A DNA stretch of 64,000 nucleotides, from NCBI GenBank assembly GCA_964551435.1, contig CAZKBS010000001.1, forward strand, positions 310,001-374,000, in the 5' to 3' direction. The stretch's first letter is position 1, and each line of letters begins with the position of its first letter. The DNA is from UBA2020 sp964551435. Lineage in GTDB: Bacteria > Pseudomonadota > Alphaproteobacteria > Micavibrionales > UBA2020. Shown one piece after another: positions 26,502-35,044 of the stretch. A program made the position numbers and the translations under genes. The notes beneath the pieces were generated by a model, which worked only from the letters and a program-made list of their open reading frames with translations, did no database searches and was not told where the DNA came from.

Positions 26502-27410
26502 ATGGCGCCATCCCTTAGAGAGGCCTCCCCCAAGCTGAAAGACGCGATGGAGGATTGCCGCGAGAAGATGCAAAAAACCATCTCGAGTCTCCTGCCGCAG
26601 ACCGACCTTGCCGAAGCCCCGCTGTTCGAAGCGATGCGCTATGCCGCACTGAATGGCGGTAAACGCCTGCGCCCGTTCATGGTGCTTGAAGGCGCGCGCG
26701 TGTTCGGCGTCGATCAGGGCCGCGCGCGCCGCGTCGCTGCAGCCGCCGAATTCGTGCATTGTTATTCGCTTGTCCACGACGACCTGCCGGCGATGGACAA
26801 TTCCGATACCCGCCGCGGCAAACCCGCGCTGCACAAAGCTTTTGACGAAGCGACCGCCATTCTGGCCGGTGACGCACTTTTGACGCTGGCCTTTGAAATT
26901 CTCGCTGATCCTGAAACGCACGAAGATCCGCGCGTGCGTGTTGAACTGATTGCCCTGCTTGCAGGCGCGATCGGCATGCACGGTATGGTCGGCGGCCAGA
27001 TGCTTGACCTTATCGGTGAAAAGCAGGAATTCGACGTCGGCACTATCAGCCGGCTGCAGCGCTTGAAAACCGGCAAGCTGATTGCGTTCTGCTGCGAAGC
27101 TGGCGCCATTCTTGGCAAAGCCAATCCGGCGCACCGCCAGTCGCTGCGCAACTATGCGCATGATCTCGGCCTTGCGTTTCAGGTGACGGACGACCTCCTT
27201 GACCTCGAAGGCAAGGCGGAAGAGCTGGGCAAACCCGTCGGACAGGATGCGAAAAAAGCGACCTTCGTATCGACCATGGGTGTCGAACAGGCGCGCGCCC
27301 GTGCGCAAATGCTGGTTGACCAGTCGGTTTCGCATCTGCGCGTGTTTGACGGCGGCCGTGTCGACCTGCTCAAAGACCTCGCCTATTACGTGCTGGAACG
27401 CCGCGTTTAA
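26502..27410 (+). CDS. ispA: Polyprenyl (farnesyl) diphosphate synthase
   Basis: Condenses DMAPP and IPP to farnesyl diphosphate. 302 residues from ATG 26502, which has AGGAAA nine bases before it. First Asp-rich motif DDLPAMD at 93-99 and second DDLLD at 230-234 bind magnesium-diphosphate; GGKRLRPFMVL and VGGQMLDLIGE are also present. The three-residue insertion DDLPAMD (two extra residues between Asp pairs) is typical of bacterial FPP/GGPP synthases. Product chain length cannot be fixed by eye. dxs, encoding the first enzyme of the pathway, is 2.6 kb downstream, after two unrelated genes. Confidence 0.93.
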   Translation: MAPSLREASPKLKDAMEDCREKMQKTISSLLPQTDLAEAPLFEAMRYAALNGGKRLRPFMVLEGARVFGVDQGRARRVAAAAEFVHCYSLVHDDLPAMDNSDTRRGKPALHKAFDEATAILAGDALLTLAFEILADPETHEDPRVRVELIALLAGAIGMHGMVGGQMLDLIGEKQEFDVGTISRLQRLKTGKLIAFCCEAGAILGKANPAHRQSLRNYAHDLGLAFQVTDDLLDLEGKAEELGKPVGQDAKKATFVSTMGVEQARARAQMLVDQSVSHLRVFDGGRVDLLKDLAYYVLERRV

Positions 27411-27484
27411 TTTACACCGGACAGCTTTACAAACCAGCCCTGCTTGCCTACCTTAATAACGGGTTTTGCAACAGGGGGTTTCCT

Positions 27485-28144
27485 ATGCGCTTTTTTGCCG
27501 TTTTGACGACTGCTTTCTCTCTTTTCACCGCCGTGCCCGCCATGGCGGAAATGGCCATTGCCACCACGCCGCAGGCCGCGGTTGAAGCGCCAGCAGCGGC
27601 GGATGACGCCTTCGCCTGGCATGAACGCAGCATCGGTAATATTGATGCGCCCGTGACGATTGTTGAATATGCGTCGCTGACCTGCGGGCATTGCGCGGCT
27701 TTTCATGAACTCGTGCTGCCGCATGTCAAAGCCGAACTGATCGATACCGGCAAGGCGCGTCTTGTTTATCGCGACTTCCCGCTGAACGGCGGCGCGGTCA
27801 AGGCGGCGAAGCTGGCGCGCTGCATGCCGGAGCAAAGATATTTCCCCTTCGTCGCCAGCCTGTTCAAGACACAGCAAACATGGGCGCAAAGCGAAGATCT
27901 TGATGCAGCTTTGCTCAAGCTCTCTGCCCTCGCCGGGCTGGAGGAGCAGAAAGCGCGTGACTGCCTCGCCAACCGCCCACTTGAAGATAAAATCCTTCAG
28001 GTCATGCAAGAAGGCCAGATGAAATACCGCGTCAACTCGACGCCGTCTTTCGTATTTTATGGCGACAAGGGCGAACAGCTGCAGGAATACAAACCCTTCA
28101 CCGACCTGATGCAAAAACACTTCAAGGATGCGCATAAACACTAA
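27485..28144 (+). CDS. DsbA-family thioredoxin-like disulfide protein
   Basis: A 219-residue periplasmic protein. Signal peptide FFAVLTTAFSLFTAVPAMA, then a thioredoxin-fold domain in the DsbA/BdbD style with the active-site CGHC at 67-70 preceded by VEYASLTCGHCAAFH, and the conserved cis-proline region RVNSTPSFVFYG. Family members oxidise or isomerise cysteines of exported proteins. It stands alone, 74 bases past ispA, and ends 16 bases from the convergent chemoreceptor gene. No dsbB is in the window. Confidence 0.88.
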   Translation: MRFFAVLTTAFSLFTAVPAMAEMAIATTPQAAVEAPAAADDAFAWHERSIGNIDAPVTIVEYASLTCGHCAAFHELVLPHVKAELIDTGKARLVYRDFPLNGGAVKAAKLARCMPEQRYFPFVASLFKTQQTWAQSEDLDAALLKLSALAGLEEQKARDCLANRPLEDKILQVMQEGQMKYRVNSTPSFVFYGDKGEQLQEYKPFTDLMQKHFKDAHKH

Positions 28145-28160
28145 GCGCGTCTTTTTCCTT

Positions 28161-29834
28161 TCAGGCGCTGCGCAGATCGGCGAAAAACTTTTCGGCCCGC
28201 AGCTTCAGGCTTTCCGATTCCCGTGATAATTCACGCGCGGCGGCCAGTACTTGCCCCGCCGCGCTATCGGTGCGCAGTACGCCGGCGCTGACCTGCATAA
28301 TATTTTCCGCCGCGCCGTCCGCGCCACCGGCCGCATGCGCAACGCTGCGGGCGATTTCGGCGGTGGCGATATTTTGCTCCTCCACGGCTGCGGAAATATT
28401 GCTGGCGGCGGCGTTAATCGCGCCGATGGTGCCCAATATGCCGCGAATGGCCTGTGCGGTTTCCTGCGCGCTATGCTGGATGCCGCTGATTTGCGCGGCG
28501 ATGTCGCCCGCCTGGGTTGCGGTTTGACCGGCCAGCGATTTGACTTCGGCGGCGACAACGGCAAAACCACGTCCGGCGTCACCGGCACGTGCCGCTTCGA
28601 TGGCGGCATTGAGAGCAAGTAAATTGGTTTGCTCCGCGATATCGGTAATCACCTTCACAATGTCGCCGATCTTCTGGGCGGATTCTTCTAAAACCCTGAC
28701 GGTGCCGTCGGTTTCCTGCGCCTGTTTGACGGCGGATGCCGTGATGCCTGTCGCCGTCGTGACCTGACGTGATATCTCGGCAAGGGAGGTGTTAATTTCC
28801 TCCGTCGCGGCGGATGCGGCGGCGATGTTGCCAGATGCGCCGCGGGCCGCGCTTTCCGCCATCTGCGCCTGCCGTCCGGTTTCACGCGCGGCGCTGTTCA
28901 TTTCAGCAGCCGTGCTTTCAAGTTCGGTTGCCGCCGCCGCCACGGTCTTCAACATGCCTGAAAAAGAAAGATCAAAACCAGCCAGCAGTTTTTCAAGCGT
29001 TTCGCTGCGGCGGGCTTTTTCTTGCGCCAGCCGCCGCGCCTCCAGACTGTTGCGGCGGAAAATATCCAGCGCTGCGGCCATGCGGCCGATTTCGTCGCGG
29101 CGGCTTTGTTCGGGAATGGCGATGTCCAGCTGGCCGGAAGACATATCGCTCATGATGCGTGTCAATTCCTGTACGGGCCGCGAAATGCTGCGGGCAATCG
29201 CGATGCATCCGGCAATACCTACCGCCAGCAGCACAATCTGCGCTGCGAAAACGGAATGGCGCATGGAAACAAGCGCTGCAGACGCCGCATCGCCTGCATT
29301 GTCTAGCGCGGCCAGTTGCTGTGATTCAAGGGACTCTGCCGCGCGGCGGTAATGATGTATCGCGGCTTCGTCTTCTCCGTGATAGAGGTCGAGAGCCGCC
29401 CGCCGCGCCGTGGGCGTATCCCCGCTTGTATGTAATATATTGTAATTTCGCGTAAGCGTGCGCCACTGCGCGGCGATTTCCGCATGTGCGCGCCGCATCG
29501 GGCCTTCGGGCGTGACGGCCAGCAGATTTTTTTCAAGCGCAGCGTATTCTTCGAAAATGTTTTCGGCTTGTTCGTTGGCGGAGATTTTGTCGGCGATTTG
29601 TTCTGCCAGCAAGTTATGGGCTTTGATGGCGTATAAACGCTCCGCCAGCGCGCTCATATCGGCCAGCGCGTGGATGGCGATATACTGGCGGCTTTTAAGG
29701 TCGTCGGAAATCAGCTCCAGCCGGTGGGCGTGATGGGCGACCATCCCCGTCATCACGGCGGCCAGAATCACAATCAGTCCGAAAACCGATACGACCCGTG
29801 CCGTCACCGGCATATCCTGCAAAAATCGGCCCAT
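28161..29834 (-). CDS. Methyl-accepting chemotaxis protein
   Basis: A 557-residue transmembrane chemoreceptor. First membrane helix near residues 13-32 (VVSVFGLIVILAAVMTGMV), a periplasmic helical-bundle sensor of about 150 residues with no named ligand motif, second helix AAQIVLLAVGIAGCIAIA, then HAMP (PVQELTRIMSDMSSGQLDIAIPEQSRRDEIGRM, shortened here in description), and the signalling domain with the hairpin tip EQTNLLALNAAIEAARAG that docks CheA/CheW. The tip plus glutamine/glutamate-rich flanks mark methylation helices. No che genes are nearby. Divergent from dxs. Confidence 0.94.
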   Translation of the reverse strand: MGRFLQDMPVTARVVSVFGLIVILAAVMTGMVAHHAHRLELISDDLKSRQYIAIHALADMSALAERLYAIKAHNLLAEQIADKISANEQAENIFEEYAALEKNLLAVTPEGPMRRAHAEIAAQWRTLTRNYNILHTSGDTPTARRAALDLYHGEDEAAIHHYRRAAESLESQQLAALDNAGDAASAALVSMRHSVFAAQIVLLAVGIAGCIAIARSISRPVQELTRIMSDMSSGQLDIAIPEQSRRDEIGRMAAALDIFRRNSLEARRLAQEKARRSETLEKLLAGFDLSFSGMLKTVAAAATELESTAAEMNSAARETGRQAQMAESAARGASGNIAAASAATEEINTSLAEISRQVTTATGITASAVKQAQETDGTVRVLEESAQKIGDIVKVITDIAEQTNLLALNAAIEAARAGDAGRGFAVVAAEVKSLAGQTATQAGDIAAQISGIQHSAQETAQAIRGILGTIGAINAAASNISAAVEEQNIATAEIARSVAHAAGGADGAAENIMQVSAGVLRTDSAAGQVLAAARELSRESESLKLRAEKFFADLRSA

Positions 29835-29889
29835 GATCCCCCCATGTGCTGTCCATATGCAATCCTAAGCTGTATTCGGTTAATAATCG

Positions 29890-29917
29890 TTGAAATAAAT
29901 ACACTTCAGGTTGTAAT
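29890..29917 (+). promoter_or_regulatory. Possible promoter upstream of dxs
   Basis: TTGAAA (29890-29895), 16 bases, TGTAAT (29912-29917), roughly 135 bases ahead of the dxs ATG. A small hairpin TCGCTA-A6-TAGCGA at 30021-30038 lies in the predicted leader, 17 bases before the start codon. Confidence 0.4.
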
Positions 29918-30054
29918 CATGCGCGGGTATGCAGCCCATATTCAAACCAGCCGCCAAATCTGGCGTATCCGGAAAATAAAGATTTCTTCGCCCGCGCTGC
30001 GGGTTTATAACAAATCACTTTCGCTAAAAAAATAGCGACCAGAAAGACAAAAAC

Positions 30055-31971
30055 ATGACCAAGACCCCGCTTCTCGATACCGTTCATCTGCCTGCCGATT
30101 TGCGCAAGCTGGATAAAAAACAGCTCCCCCAGCTGGCGGATGAACTGCGCGCCGAAACCATCGATGCCGTGTCGGTGACGGGCGGGCATCTGGGCGCGGG
30201 GCTGGGCGTGGTCGAGCTGACCACAGCCATTCACTACATCTTCAACACGCCCGACGACCGCCTTATCTGGGATGTCGGGCATCAGGCCTATCCGCATAAG
30301 ATTCTGACCGGTCGCCGCGACCGTATCCGTACCCTGCGTCAGGGCGGCGGGCTTTCGGGCTTCACCAAGCGCAGCGAAAGCGAATATGACCCTTTTGGCG
30401 CCGCGCATAGCTCGACATCCATTTCCGCAGGGCTTGGCATGGCTGTTGCCAGCAACCTCGATGGCCGCGACAACCGTGTGATCTGCGTGATTGGCGATGG
30501 CTCCATGAGCGCGGGCATGGCCTACGAAGCCATGAACAACGCCGGCAGCATGAAAAGCAAACTGGTGGTCATTCTCAACGACAACGACATGTCGATTGCG
30601 CCGCCCGTTGGCGCCATGAGCGCCTATCTCTCGCGGCTGATTTCATCCAAGCCTTATCTGGGTATGCGCGAGCTTGGTAAGAAAATCACCGGCAAATTGC
30701 CGGGCCCGCTGAAACGCGCCGCCGCCCGCGCCGAAGAATACGCGCGCGGCATGGTCACCGGCGGCACGCTGTTTGAAGAGCTGGGATTCTATTACGTCGG
30801 CCCCATCGACGGGCATAATTTCGACCATCTGCTGCCCGTGCTGGAAAACGTGCGGGATTCGATTTACGAAGGCCCCATTCTGGTGCATGTCGTGACGCAA
30901 AAAGGCCGCGGCTATGCACCCGCCGAAAACGCGGCGGATAAAATGCACGGCGTTGCCAAATTTGATGTGCTGACAGGTGCGCAGGCGAAATCGCAAACAA
31001 ATGCGCCGTCTTACACGCGCGTTTTTGCCGATAGTCTTATCGACGCTGCGCGTAAGGACGATAAAATCGTCGCCATCACCGCCGCCATGCCGTCGGGCAC
31101 AGGGCTTGATTTGTTCGCCAAGGAATTTCCGGCACGCACGTTTGACGTGGGCATTGCCGAACAGCATGCGGTCACTTTCGCCGCGGGTCTTGCGACCGAG
31201 GGCTACAAGCCGTTTTGCGCGATTTACTCGACGTTCTTGCAGCGCGGCTACGACCAGCTGGTACATGACGTCGCCCTGCAAAACCTGCCGGTGCGCTTTG
31301 CGCTGGACCGCGCCGGTTTGGTCGGTGCCGACGGCGCGACGCATGCGGGTGCGTTTGACACCGCCTATCTGGCCTGCCTGCCCAATATGGTCTTGATGGC
31401 CGCGGGTGACGAAGCCGATTTGAAACACATGGTTGCCACCATGGCGGCGTATGACAGCGGGCCGATTGCCCTGCGTTATCCGCGCGGCGAAGGCATTGGC
31501 GTTGAACTGCCGTCCGAAGGCGACATTCTTCCTATCGGCCGCGGCCGTGTCCTGCGTGAGGGAACCACGATTGCGCTGCTCAGCTATGGCACGCGTCTTG
31601 GGGAATGTCTCAAGGCCGCCGATCAGCTGGCGGCGATGGGGCTTTCCGCGACGGTTGCGGATGCGCGTTTCGCCAAGCCGCTCGACCGTGAACTGATTTT
31701 GCGCCTTGCCGCCACACACGATGTTTTGCTGACGGTCGAAGAAGGCAGCGTCGGCGGGTTCGGCGCTATGGTGCTGCATTTGCTTTCCGCCGAAGGCATC
31801 CTCGACAAGGGGCTGAAAATCCGCACCCTTGTGCTGCCGGATACCTATATCGATCACGATACGCCGGCCAAGCAATACGACTTGGCAGGGCTGAATGCGC
31901 CGCAGATTGCCGCGCAGGCGCTGGCGGCGCTGGGCAAAGAGGCGGATATCAGCCTTGTCAAACCGGCCTGA
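30055..31971 (+). CDS. dxs: 1-deoxy-D-xylulose-5-phosphate synthase
   Basis: Thiamine-diphosphate enzyme joining pyruvate and glyceraldehyde 3-phosphate, first step of the non-mevalonate pathway. 638 residues, standard. The N-terminal HLGAGLGVVELTTAIH and DVGHQAYPHKILTGR, the ThDP motif GDGSMSAGMAYEAMNNAG ending in NDNDMSI, the transketolase pyrimidine domain with DVGIAEQHAVTFAAGLA, and the C-terminal domain with EEGSVGGFGAMV are all present. It overlaps the chromate-transporter frame by about 17 bases. xseB, ispA and tlyA, common companions of dxs in alphaproteobacteria, are also in this region. Confidence 0.98.
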   Translation: MTKTPLLDTVHLPADLRKLDKKQLPQLADELRAETIDAVSVTGGHLGAGLGVVELTTAIHYIFNTPDDRLIWDVGHQAYPHKILTGRRDRIRTLRQGGGLSGFTKRSESEYDPFGAAHSSTSISAGLGMAVASNLDGRDNRVICVIGDGSMSAGMAYEAMNNAGSMKSKLVVILNDNDMSIAPPVGAMSAYLSRLISSKPYLGMRELGKKITGKLPGPLKRAAARAEEYARGMVTGGTLFEELGFYYVGPIDGHNFDHLLPVLENVRDSIYEGPILVHVVTQKGRGYAPAENAADKMHGVAKFDVLTGAQAKSQTNAPSYTRVFADSLIDAARKDDKIVAITAAMPSGTGLDLFAKEFPARTFDVGIAEQHAVTFAAGLATEGYKPFCAIYSTFLQRGYDQLVHDVALQNLPVRFALDRAGLVGADGATHAGAFDTAYLACLPNMVLMAAGDEADLKHMVATMAAYDSGPIALRYPRGEGIGVELPSEGDILPIGRGRVLREGTTIALLSYGTRLGECLKAADQLAAMGLSATVADARFAKPLDRELILRLAATHDVLLTVEEGSVGGFGAMVLHLLSAEGILDKGLKIRTLVLPDTYIDHDTPAKQYDLAGLNAPQIAAQALAALGKEADISLVKPA

Positions 31972-33187
31972 CCAAAATACAGACGCGGAAAAGCCGTCTT
32001 TGGCGCGCGCGCTGGAATGTTTTTGCGTGTCGCTGCTGCTGGGCCTGACGTCTTTCGGCGGGCCGGTTGCGCATATTGGCTATTTCGAAAAAAACTATGT
32101 CCAGCGGCGCGCCTGGGTTTCCGCCGCGCAATTCGCGCAGCTGACGGCGCTGTGTCAGCTTTTGCCCGGCCCTGCCAGCAGCCAGATGAATTTTTTGATC
32201 GGCTGGATGCGTGGCGGTGCGGCCGGTGCCTGTTTGTCCTTTCTCGGCTTTACGCTGCCATCCGTTCTGCTGATGCTGGCCGTGGCTGTTTTTGCCCATC
32301 AGCTGACCGGATTTGCCGCTGTTGTCACCACGATGAAACTGGTGGCTGCCGTGATTGTGGCGCAGGCCGTATGGTCGATGGCGCGGCGGCTGTGCCCCGA
32401 TGCGCGCAGGCGTATCGTTGCCGCGCTTTCTACCGCCGCTTGCGCGCTTGCGGGCGGTATTTATGTGCAGATAGCCGTCATGGCGCTCGGCGCGGCGGCG
32501 GGCAGCTGGCGGGCAAAAGCCGCGGCTGATGCAGCCTCGGCAGATACCACCTTGCCTTGCCTGATATCCGGCGCGTCTGCGTGGCGGGCATTGCGGGTTT
32601 TTGTGCTGTTGCTGGTTGCGCTGCCCGTCCTTGCCTTTTTCCTTGGTACGGGGCAGAGCGATGCGATATCCCCTGCGGCGATGGCGGATGTGTTTTACCG
32701 CAGCGGCGCACTGGTTTTTGGCGGCGGGCATGTGGTTTTGCCGCTGCTACACGACGCGCTGCCGTCCCTGCGGCAGGATATCATGATGTACTACGGCTTT
32801 GCGCAGGGTTTGCCGGGCCCGCTGTTTGCGATTGCGCCGGCGCTGGGCTATGCCCTGCTGCCGTCATCGCCGCTGATGGGCGCGGCGCTTGCCGTGACTT
32901 TCATTTTTCTACCCGGATTTCTGGTGGCGATGGCGGGGTATTATTTCTGGCAACGCCTTTTGGCCATGCCGCGATTGATGGCGGTGCTGTCGGGACTTTC
33001 GGCGGCGGTGGTGGGTATCCTGGCGGGGACGCTGATAGACCCTGTGCTGACGGGCACCATTCACCATGTGCAGGATGTCGTTTTTATTGCGGCTTGCTTC
33101 GCGCTGGTTCAGTGGAAAAACATTCCCGCGCCAGCGGTCATCCCAATCTGCGCGGTTTATGTCTGGGCCGGAGGTATGATTGCATGA
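31955..33187 (+). CDS. chrA: Chromate transporter (ChrA family)
   Basis: A long, two-domain CHR transporter of about 410 residues with some 10 membrane helices. The first half contains the repeated signature GLTSFGGPVAHIGYFE and QLTALCQLLPGPASSQ; the second half repeats it as ALVFGGGHVVLPLL and YGFAQGLPGPLF. The family exports chromate or related oxyanions. The start is uncertain: TTG 31955 overlaps dxs by 17 bases and gives a short hydrophilic leader; the frame itself reaches further upstream inside dxs. It overlaps tlyA by ATGA, so all three genes are probably one transcript. Confidence 0.87.
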   Translation: MSNRPDQNTDAEKPSLARALECFCVSLLLGLTSFGGPVAHIGYFEKNYVQRRAWVSAAQFAQLTALCQLLPGPASSQMNFLIGWMRGGAAGACLSFLGFTLPSVLLMLAVAVFAHQLTGFAAVVTTMKLVAAVIVAQAVWSMARRLCPDARRRIVAALSTAACALAGGIYVQIAVMALGAAAGSWRAKAAADAASADTTLPCLISGASAWRALRVFVLLLVALPVLAFFLGTGQSDAISPAAMADVFYRSGALVFGGGHVVLPLLHDALPSLRQDIMMYYGFAQGLPGPLFAIAPALGYALLPSSPLMGAALAVTFIFLPGFLVAMAGYYFWQRLLAMPRLMAVLSGLSAAVVGILAGTLIDPVLTGTIHHVQDVVFIAACFALVQWKNIPAPAVIPICAVYVWAGGMIA

Positions 33188-33918
33188 CGCGCCAGCGGCT
33201 GGATCAGGCACTGGTTGAACGCGGCCTTGCCCCCAGCCGTGCGCGGGCGCAGGCCATGATACGTGCGGGTCATGTGATGGTTAGCGGCAAAGTGCAAACC
33301 AAACCGGCCGCAGAGGTCGCGGCGGCAGAAGATATCAGCATCAGCGGCGATGTGCACCCGTGGGTATCGCGCGGCGGTATCAAACTCGCCCATGCGCTCG
33401 ATGTTTTCGCGCTGGATGTCGCGGGGGTGGTGTGTCTGGATCTTGGCGCCTCCACCGGCGGGTTTTGCGATGTGCTGCTGTCGCGTGGCGCGGCAAAAAT
33501 TTATGCCGTGGATGTTGGACAGGGGCAGCTGCATGAAAAACTGCGGGGCGATACGCGCATTATCAATCTTGAATCCACCCACGCCAAAGACCTGACGCGC
33601 GCGCTGGTGCCCGATGCGCCCGATATACTGGTCGCGGATGTCAGTTTTATCAGCCTGACCAAGGTGCTGCCGTTTGTGCTGCCGCTGCTGTCGGCGTCCG
33701 CGCGGGCGGTGCTGCTGGTCAAGCCGCAGTTCGAATCATCCCCCGCCGATATCGGCAAAGGCGGCATTGTGCGGGACGAAGCTGTGCAGGCCGCCGCCGT
33801 GACCAGCGTGAGCGATTTCCTGCGCGCGGCGGGCTGGCGGGTCAGCCCTGCCATCGACAGCCCCGTCACCGGCGGCGACGGTAACCGCGAATATTTAATT
33901 TATGCATATAAATCATAG
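33184..33918 (+). CDS. tlyA: TlyA family rRNA (cytidine-2'-O)-methyltransferase
   Basis: A 244-residue protein with an N-terminal S4 RNA-binding domain (RLDQALVERGLAPSRARAQAMI and VMVSGKVQTKPA) and a C-terminal FtsJ-like methyltransferase domain: CLDLGASTGGFCDVLLSRGA is the SAM-binding motif, then YAVDVGQGQL, DVSFISLTKVLP and LVKPQFE. TlyA proteins methylate ribose at 16S C1409 and/or 23S C1920 and some have been called haemolysins. The ATG at 33184 overlaps the chrA stop; a large upstream frame in the track of chrA is a shadow. It closes the dxs-chrA-tlyA group. Confidence 0.93.
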   Translation: MTRQRLDQALVERGLAPSRARAQAMIRAGHVMVSGKVQTKPAAEVAAAEDISISGDVHPWVSRGGIKLAHALDVFALDVAGVVCLDLGASTGGFCDVLLSRGAAKIYAVDVGQGQLHEKLRGDTRIINLESTHAKDLTRALVPDAPDILVADVSFISLTKVLPFVLPLLSASARAVLLVKPQFESSPADIGKGGIVRDEAVQAAAVTSVSDFLRAAGWRVSPAIDSPVTGGDGNREYLIYAYKS

Positions 33919-33991
33919 ACATAGATAATTTTTTGACATAAAACACAAGGACGTTTACCGTTTTTCATGCTCCCCGTGTTAGGCTAAAGCC

Positions 33992-35044
33992 ATGGCAGAT
34001 AACGATTCACCTTCGGATTCGGACAAAATGGCCGCTCTGCGCAAGGCCGTGCTGGCTGAGGTGCGCCTGACGCCGCTGGGCCGCGCCCTGCTCCGCGAAC
34101 TGGGCCGTTTGCGGGTGAAGATCGTTTTTACGCCCGATGTGCCGGGCGGCGAAGACGGCAACAAACTTTTCGGTCTGTTCGATCCGCGCATCAATACATT
34201 GTTTGTCGATGCAAACGCGCCGCGCGCGGCGCAGCTCCATTTCTTCGCGCATGAAGCGCGCCACGCCCTGCAAATGGAGCAGGGCCGCAAGCTCACGGAT
34301 GCGGGCAAAAACACATCTGTCGATTATTTCTCCCCCGCTGCGCAGCTATATCTGATGCGTCTGCGCGAACTGGACGCCGATACCTTCGCCGTCTATTTCG
34401 TCGCGCAGCATGACATGCACACGCGCAGCAATCATTTCGCGCATATGGCCAAACGTGGTATTCTGTTTGGCAGAGACCCCTATGACCGCGCCACTCTCTA
34501 TGAGGCGTTCCAGAAAAAATGGGAAGAGCTCGGCAAGCCGCGCGACCTGACGGCCCCCACGCGCGCCGCGGCCGATGCGTTTTTACAAAACACCGCGCTT
34601 TTAAATACCTATAATAACTTCGCCCTGCATGTGTGGGAAAATACGCTGCTGCAGGGTCTGAAGGATAATGCGCAAAAACCCGAAAGCAGTTTTGCGCGCG
34701 GCTTTCGCGCGATTATACGCGGCGCGCAAAACGCACAGACGGCGAAGAAAACAAAAACCGCCGGTGTGCGCGATATTTTTGCGCAGCATGCGGCAGCCTA
34801 CAAAAAGATTTTGCCGCGCAGCCGTGTGCCGGATTATACGGGCGGCCAAAGCGCAGCAGCCTTTACCCGTCATGTATGCGACAAGCCCAAAGACGCCAAT
34901 CCGTGGCATACCACGAATTTCCGCTATGAACGCGCGATGGACAGCTTTAGCCGCGCTATCGCCCATTACGCCGCGTTGCCGGAGGCTGCGAACAGCAATG
35001 CGCCGCCCCCCGCCGCACACAAAAAACGGGGGCCGCGCGCATGA
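33992..35044 (+). CDS. Putative metallopeptidase-like protein A (HEARH)
   Basis: A 350-residue protein without signal peptide. Near the N-terminus VKIVFTPDVPGG and NKLFGLFDPRINTLFVDANAP lead into FFAHEARHALQ, where H87-E88-x2-H91 is the zinc-site HExxH; 35 residues later LRELDADTFA supplies E126 and D130, as expected for a third ligand. The arrangement resembles the DUF6782-type putative metallopeptidases. The C-terminal half (residues 180-350) is helical, basic, and unrelated to anything I recognise. It overlaps the next gene by ATGA and the two share the same motif layout. Target unknown; peptidase activity is inferred only. Confidence 0.7.
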   Translation: MADNDSPSDSDKMAALRKAVLAEVRLTPLGRALLRELGRLRVKIVFTPDVPGGEDGNKLFGLFDPRINTLFVDANAPRAAQLHFFAHEARHALQMEQGRKLTDAGKNTSVDYFSPAAQLYLMRLRELDADTFAVYFVAQHDMHTRSNHFAHMAKRGILFGRDPYDRATLYEAFQKKWEELGKPRDLTAPTRAAADAFLQNTALLNTYNNFALHVWENTLLQGLKDNAQKPESSFARGFRAIIRGAQNAQTAKKTKTAGVRDIFAQHAAAYKKILPRSRVPDYTGGQSAAAFTRHVCDKPKDANPWHTTNFRYERAMDSFSRAIAHYAALPEAANSNAPPPAAHKKRGPRA

